Part shown: piece after piece, positions 30,033 to 34,019 of the stretch
Position numbering within the stretch: position 1 is the stretch's first letter
How the letters are laid out: the number at the start of each line of letters is the position of its first letter
Translations under genes and position numbers: made by a program
Notes under the pieces: model-generated
Told to the model about the DNA's origin: nothing
Databases searched by the model: none
The model's input: the letters and a program-made list of their open reading frames with translations, nothing else
NCBI GenBank assembly: GCA_003225335.1
Contig: QHZE01000430.1
Span: 1-34,019, forward strand
Length of the DNA stretch: 34,019 bases
DNA from: Acidobacteriota bacterium
Lineage (GTDB): Bacteria > Acidobacteriota > UBA6911
Reading direction: 5' to 3'

Positions 30033-30806
30033 ATGATCCGGGCAATGAAACGCGGGAATATGCGGTCTCGTTTGACCGATCACCTCATCGACGCGATTCT
30101 TCACGGAGAGTTGCGCCCGGGTGATCGGATCGTGGAAGGAAAACTGGCCCGGCAGCTTCAGGTCGGACAGAGCACACTGCGCGAGGCCCTTCAAGAGCTC
30201 GAGCATCGCGGTCTGGTTACCAAGCGCGAAAACCGGGGCACGTTCGTCACGAAACTGACGACGAAAGACGTGGAGGGGATCTACGCCGTGCGCCTGGAAT
30301 TGGAGCCGCTGGCCGCCTCGCTGGCCCACTCGCGACTGACGCCTGAGCACGCCGCCCGGCTCAACCATTTCGTCGACATGATGGAGAGTGCCAGATTGCG
30401 GCGGGACCTCTTCGAGATTCTGAGAAACGATCTCGCTTTCCATCAACACATCTGGAAGCTTTCGGACAACACGGCGTTGGAGCGCGCTTTGAATCTCGTC
30501 TGCGCCCCGCTGTTTGCTTTCTATCTTCTTCGGATCTCTTCCGGCGCCCCGGCCTACGACTTCAATAAGGACGCTTACGACTTTTCTCGGGACAATCAAG
30601 AGCACTATGCCCTGCTTGAGTCGCTGAAAAAGGGTGCTGCTGAGGACGTCCGGCAATCCTTCAGGGAAATGATCGAGGGATTTCGCGTGCGGCATCTCCG
30701 ACACGTGCAGTCCGTGGAAAGCACGCGGGATGCGATGGCGGTACCGGAGATCCAGCCAGCCAGGGCGGCAGAAACTCCCGCCGCGAAGGAGGACCTGATC
30801 CCATGA
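30033..30806 (+). CDS. GntR family transcriptional regulator, FCD (FadR-like) subfamily
   Basis: A DNA-binding regulator with an N-terminal winged helix (SRLTDHLIDAILHGELRPGD, then LQVGQSTLREALQELEHRGL) and a C-terminal all-helical FCD ligand domain. The FCD part has NDLAFHQHIW and DNQEHYALLESL, which carry the usual metal-binding Asp and His positions. Such regulators sense sugar acids or other carboxylic acids. The open frame begins with a TTG at 29976, but an operator-like palindrome lies in that part; starts at ATG 30033, 30045 or 30060 are all possible and none has a strong ribosome site. I list the longest ATG form after the palindrome (257 residues). Its stop overlaps the next start by 4 bp (ATGA), a coupled operon with the dehydratase. 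Confidence 0.85.
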   Translation: MIRAMKRGNMRSRLTDHLIDAILHGELRPGDRIVEGKLARQLQVGQSTLREALQELEHRGLVTKRENRGTFVTKLTTKDVEGIYAVRLELEPLAASLAHSRLTPEHAARLNHFVDMMESARLRRDLFEILRNDLAFHQHIWKLSDNTALERALNLVCAPLFAFYLLRISSGAPAYDFNKDAYDFSRDNQEHYALLESLKKGAAEDVRQSFREMIEGFRVRHLRHVQSVESTRDAMAVPEIQPARAAETPAAKEDLIP

Positions 30807-31921
30807 AAATCACCGGCGTTGAGGCGATTTATGTTCGTCTCCCCGAAGTGGCAGAGCAATGCGACAGCGGACAGGATGCCCTCATTGTCAAAGTACACAC
30901 CGATGCCGGGATTACGGGACTCGGTGAGGTCGACTCGGCGCCTCTTGCTGCCAAACAGGTCATCGAGGGACCGTATTCGCACACGACCGCGACCGGTCTC
31001 AAACATCTGCTGATCGGCGAAGATCCATTCCAGACCGAATACCTGTGGCACAAGATGTATCAAGGGAACATCTATGCGGGCCGGCGCGGTATCGGTATCC
31101 ACGCCATCAGCGGAATCGATCTGGCCTTGTGGGACATCAAGGGGAAAGCGCTGGGATTGCCCGTGTGGAGGCTTTTGGGCGGCGGGTTTCATCGAAGGAT
31201 CCGCTGTTATGCCAGCTCCCTGTTCGGGCGCACGCCGGCTGAGACCGGCGCCATTGCCCGGCAACTGCGCGACCGGGGCTTCAACGCCGTGAAATTCGGA
31301 TGGGCGCCGATGGGGCAGGACGCCAGGCAGGACATCGACCTGGTGCGCCAGGCGCGCCAGGGCTTCGGCAAAGATGGTGACGTCATGATTGACGCCGGTC
31401 TGGTGTGGGACGCCAAAACGGCCATCCAGCGCGCCCGGGCCTTCTCCGAGTTCGATATTTTTTGGCTTGAAGAGCCTTTGCAGCCGGACGATTACGAAGG
31501 ATACCGAAAGCTCAGCGAGGCCACTGAGGTGCGCATCGCCGCCGGTGAAGAGGAGAGCAGCCGCCACACATACCTGGAACTGATGGAGAGGGGAAAGATC
31601 GACGTGGTCCAGGTGGATCTGACGCGTTGCGGCGGATTCACAGAAGCCATGAAGATCGCCAGTTTGGCGGCCGACCGCGGGCTTCCCGTGGCCAACCACG
31701 GGTTCACCACGTATATCAACGTCATGGCGGCTTTGCACTGGCTGAATTCCGTCCCCAACAGTCTGATCGCCGAGTTCGTCGTTCAGGAATCAACCAAGCT
31801 GCGCGAGTTCATCACCCGGCAGAAGGTGCGCGCCGTGGAAGGCTACCTGCCGATCCCCGACGAACCCGGCCTGGGAATCGACCTTGACGACGATCAGCTG
31901 CAACGTTTTCGAGCGGGGTGA
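30803..31921 (+). CDS. Mandelate racemase/muconate lactonizing enzyme family (enolase superfamily) protein, likely sugar-acid dehydratase
   Basis: A 372-residue enolase-superfamily enzyme. The N-terminal capping domain spans about 1-125 and the barrel the rest. The magnesium ligands are Asp197 (MIDAG), Glu223 (WLEEP) and Glu249 (AGEE). Catalytic bases are Lys164 (VKFGW) on one face and His299 (ANHG) with Asp272 (VDLTRCGG) on the other, the mandelate racemase subgroup pattern. The substrate is not fixed by the sequence; rhamnonate, galactonate and similar acid-sugar dehydration are all possible. It overlaps the GntR gene by 4 bp, so it is probably induced by its own substrate through that regulator. 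The same regulator probably also controls the divergent TonB receptor. Confidence 0.88.
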   Translation: MKITGVEAIYVRLPEVAEQCDSGQDALIVKVHTDAGITGLGEVDSAPLAAKQVIEGPYSHTTATGLKHLLIGEDPFQTEYLWHKMYQGNIYAGRRGIGIHAISGIDLALWDIKGKALGLPVWRLLGGGFHRRIRCYASSLFGRTPAETGAIARQLRDRGFNAVKFGWAPMGQDARQDIDLVRQARQGFGKDGDVMIDAGLVWDAKTAIQRARAFSEFDIFWLEEPLQPDDYEGYRKLSEATEVRIAAGEEESSRHTYLELMERGKIDVVQVDLTRCGGFTEAMKIASLAADRGLPVANHGFTTYINVMAALHWLNSVPNSLIAEFVVQESTKLREFITRQKVRAVEGYLPIPDEPGLGIDLDDDQLQRFRAG

Positions 31922-31954
31922 TGAGCGTCCTGGTTCAAACCGATGACGAAATCT

Positions 31955-32079
31955 AGTGATCATTTTCGTGAAATTGGTGGAATTCGTGGCCAGTAAAAAC
32001 CGCCACGAATTCCACGAATTGACACGAATTAAATTCTTCGCAGCTTCTTTGAGAGTTAAAGGCCGCATGAATTGACTCC
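31955..32079. repeat. TTAACTCTCTCAGAAGC/CACGAATT hairpin element, copy C
   Basis: AGTGATCATTTTCGTGAAAT, then AATTCGTGGCCAG, the return arm CCGCCACGAATTCCACGAAT, TAAATTC and CAGCTTCTTTGAGAGTTAAA. After 32060 the match continues only with copy A (GGCCGCATGAATTGACTC). It lies 33 bp after the dehydratase stop and 46 bp before the next start. Confidence 0.85.
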
Positions 32080-32125
32080 CACTTCCACTGTACTTGCGCG
32101 CGTGGCCTGAGCGGCGCACTGAACG

Positions 32126-33859
32126 ATGACACACACACGGCTCGTGCTCCCGTGTTGCATTCTCGGTGTTCTGTTCTTTTCGGAGCATTACTCCCGGCAA
32201 CCCCCTCAGAGGAGGGCAGCGGCTCCCAAAATCCAATTTGAAGACATCGCCACACGGGCGGGACTCATCTCCAGAATCGTTCAAGGTGGTGAGAAGCAGA
32301 AGAAGTACATTCTCGAGACCACGGGGACCGGCGTTGCCATCTTTGATTTCGACGGCGACGGCTTCAGGGATATTTTCTTTGCCAACGGCAGCCGGACGGA
32401 AGGCTTTCCGCCAGGGGAAGAGCCTATCAATCACCTCTATCGCAATCAGGGAGACGGCTCGTTTCAGGATGTCACCGGGCGGGCTGGTTTGGCCCGCTCG
32501 GGCTGGGGTCAGGGCGTCTGCGCCGCCGATTACGACAACGACGGGGACACCGATTTGCTGGTGACCTACTTCGGACACGACGTGCTCTATCGCAACGAGG
32601 GGAACGGGACGTTCAAAGACTGGACCCAGCAGGCCGGCCTTCCGGCAACGGGCCGGCGCTGGGGGACCGGTTGCGCGTTTCTCGATTACGATCGCGACGG
32701 CGATCTCGACTTGTTCGTCGCCAACTACGTCGTCTTCGACGAGAAAACCGTTCCACAGCCGGGCAGCAACCAGTACTGCCAGTGGAAAGGCATCCCCGTG
32801 ATGTGCGGCCCTCGCGGGTTGAAAGGCGGAACCAATCTGTTGTACCGCAACAATGGCGACGGTACCTTCACCGATGTGTCGGAGCGCTCCGGCATCGCAC
32901 AGCCGGGCAGCCACTATGGTCTCACGGCCATTGTGTCTGACTTTGACGACGACTGCTGGCCCGACATCTACGTGGCGTGCGATTCATCGGCGAGCCTCCT
33001 CTACCACAACAACAGAGACGGCACCTTCAGCGAAATCGGAGAGCTCTCCGGGACTGCCTACAATGCTGATGGCCGCGCCCAGGCGGGCATGGGAGTGTCT
33101 GTGGCCGACTACGACGGCGACGGCCGGTTCGATCTCGTGAAGACCAACTTCGCCGATGACACCTCCACGCTTTACCACAACGAAGGGCGCAACCTCTTCA
33201 ACGAAGTGACCGCTCAGGCGGGCCTGGGAGACAACACGAAGTATCTGGGCTGGGGCGTCGCGTTTCTGGACATCGACCACGACGGATGGAAGGACATTCT
33301 CATCGCCAACGGCCATGTCTATCCTGAAGTCGAGGGCAACAGCCCGAAGGAAACATACCGGCAGCGAAAGCTGGTCTACTGGAACCAGGGTGGCGGGGCC
33401 TTTCGCGACATCTCGGCGCAATGCGGCCCGGCTATCACGGAGCTGCGCCCTGCCCGGGGCATGGCCGTGGCCGACCTGGACAACGATGGCAGGCTGGAAG
33501 TGGTCGTCAGCAACATGAACGACCTGCCCAGCTTGCTCAAGAACTTTGGAGAAACACAGAACTCAATTCTCATCGAGCTGGTGGGAACGCAGTCCAACCG
33601 CAGCGCGATCGGAGCGAAGGTCACACTGCGGTCGGGCAGGCTCAGCCAGACGGATGAAGTCCGCAGCGGCGGGAGTTACATCTCTCAAAACGATTTGCGA
33701 CTTCACTTCGGCCTGGGCAGGGCGGGCAGTGTCGATCAGATCGAGATTCGCTGGCCTGCCGGGGAGACCGAGAAGGTGTTTGGCGTGAAGGCCAATCAGT
33801 GGATTACGGTGAAAGAAGGAACGGGCGTCGTCAAGCAAAAGCCGTTTGTTCCCCGGTAG
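32126..33859 (+). CDS. CRTAC1 family FG-GAP/VCBS repeat protein with C-terminal ASPIC/UnbV domain
   Basis: A 577-residue exported protein. After a hydrophobic start (MTHTRLVLPCCILGVLFF), beta-propeller repeats follow, each with a calcium-loop motif: DFDGDG, DYDNDGD, DYDRDGD, DFDDDCW, DYDGDG, DIDHDGW and DLDNDG. The fourth is off-pattern, with Cys where Gly is usual. The C-terminal ASPIC/UnbV domain spans about 485-560 (LIELVGTQSNRSAIGAKVTL ... GLGRAGSVDQIEIRWPAG). This domain order is very common in Acidobacteriota and Planctomycetota; the molecular role is unknown, perhaps glycan or protein binding at the surface. No ribosome site is seen before the ATG. It follows the dehydratase on the same strand but a repeat element separates them. 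Confidence 0.9.
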   Translation: MTHTRLVLPCCILGVLFFSEHYSRQPPQRRAAAPKIQFEDIATRAGLISRIVQGGEKQKKYILETTGTGVAIFDFDGDGFRDIFFANGSRTEGFPPGEEPINHLYRNQGDGSFQDVTGRAGLARSGWGQGVCAADYDNDGDTDLLVTYFGHDVLYRNEGNGTFKDWTQQAGLPATGRRWGTGCAFLDYDRDGDLDLFVANYVVFDEKTVPQPGSNQYCQWKGIPVMCGPRGLKGGTNLLYRNNGDGTFTDVSERSGIAQPGSHYGLTAIVSDFDDDCWPDIYVACDSSASLLYHNNRDGTFSEIGELSGTAYNADGRAQAGMGVSVADYDGDGRFDLVKTNFADDTSTLYHNEGRNLFNEVTAQAGLGDNTKYLGWGVAFLDIDHDGWKDILIANGHVYPEVEGNSPKETYRQRKLVYWNQGGGAFRDISAQCGPAITELRPARGMAVADLDNDGRLEVVVSNMNDLPSLLKNFGETQNSILIELVGTQSNRSAIGAKVTLRSGRLSQTDEVRSGGSYISQNDLRLHFGLGRAGSVDQIEIRWPAGETEKVFGVKANQWITVKEGTGVVKQKPFVPR

Positions 33860-34019
33860 AGCCCACGTTCGGAGTTCAATTTGCCGTGCGTGTGGTTTTT
33901 TGCGACATAGAGACCGGCGAGTCCCAAGTGGCCCCCGGGGATTCATGAGCTGCGCGCGGTCACCTGGATCCTCAAAAAATCGTGGCTTGAAACAGACCTT
34001 GACGATGAAGCTACAATCC
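33860..34019. other. Right-edge region without a recognised gene
   Basis: Nothing is supported here. It begins with a GTTCGGAGTTCAA fragment like the opening of the TTCAGGCTTTAGCCTG family (about 33889). An ATG at 34004 near the edge could open a gene but only five codons are visible. Confidence 0.4.

Noticed and set aside
31790..32914. A 374-codon minus-strand frame
   Set aside because: It overlaps the dehydratase end, repeat copy C and the start of the CRTAC1 gene, all on the other strand with clear motifs. Its middle is translated repeat DNA.

Overview
The window is about 60% GC, dense in genes and carries no rRNA, tRNA, CRISPR array or transposase that I can recognise. The gene mix points to Acidobacteriota, most likely a soil-type Bryobacterales/Solibacter-like lineage or an uncultured relative. 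It includes an Oar-like TonB receptor with a carboxypeptidase-regulatory domain, a CRTAC1/ASPIC-UnbV repeat protein, Tat-exported PIG-L and LarA-like proteins, a PhyH dioxygenase and a secreted NEP-motif glycosidase. This assignment is inference from gene families, not from a marker gene.

Layout. Positions 1-1680 (minus) hold the 5' part of a secreted clan GH-A glycoside hydrolase that runs off the left edge. Next come a large Lhr helicase (minus, 2047-6354), a membrane-anchored lytic transglycosylase (plus, 6768-7970), a zinc alcohol dehydrogenase (minus, 8162-9118) and a Sir2 deacylase (plus, 9547-10290). From 10343 to 14682 (minus) lies a homogentisate pathway cluster read as hppD, fumarylacetoacetase, homogentisate dioxygenase and a flavin-reductase-like protein. 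It would take 4-hydroxyphenylpyruvate from tyrosine to fumarate and acetoacetate. A PhyH dioxygenase, a PNPOx-like protein and a PIG-L deacetylase follow on the same strand, then YaeQ and a Tat-exported LarA-like protein on the plus strand.

The right third looks like a carbohydrate or sugar-acid uptake locus. A GntR/FCD regulator and an enolase-superfamily dehydratase overlap by 4 bp on the plus strand. Divergent from them lie a TonB-dependent receptor, a large six-hairpin-glycosidase-like secreted protein and a TPR protein. The divergent region holds two near-identical 17-bp palindromes. One sits at the predicted start point of the receptor promoter and one just before the regulator, which fits dual control by the GntR protein. 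A CRTAC1-type protein closes the window.

The most unusual feature is between the genes. Almost every intergenic gap is built from small dispersed repeats. They include two 118-bp inverted-repeat elements whose two internal hairpins show compensatory base changes, a 200-bp MITE-like element flanked by TAA, a 307-bp element of nested palindromes, about ten copies of a paired palindrome containing TTCAGGCTTTAGCCTG, a CACGAATT hairpin element, GCGGATT tracts, GCGAAGACGCGAAG tracts, TTCATCTGTG tandems and GGTTGCGGC hairpins. Several of these start exactly at stop codons or supply the bases just before start codons. One has replaced the 3' end of the TonB receptor gene.
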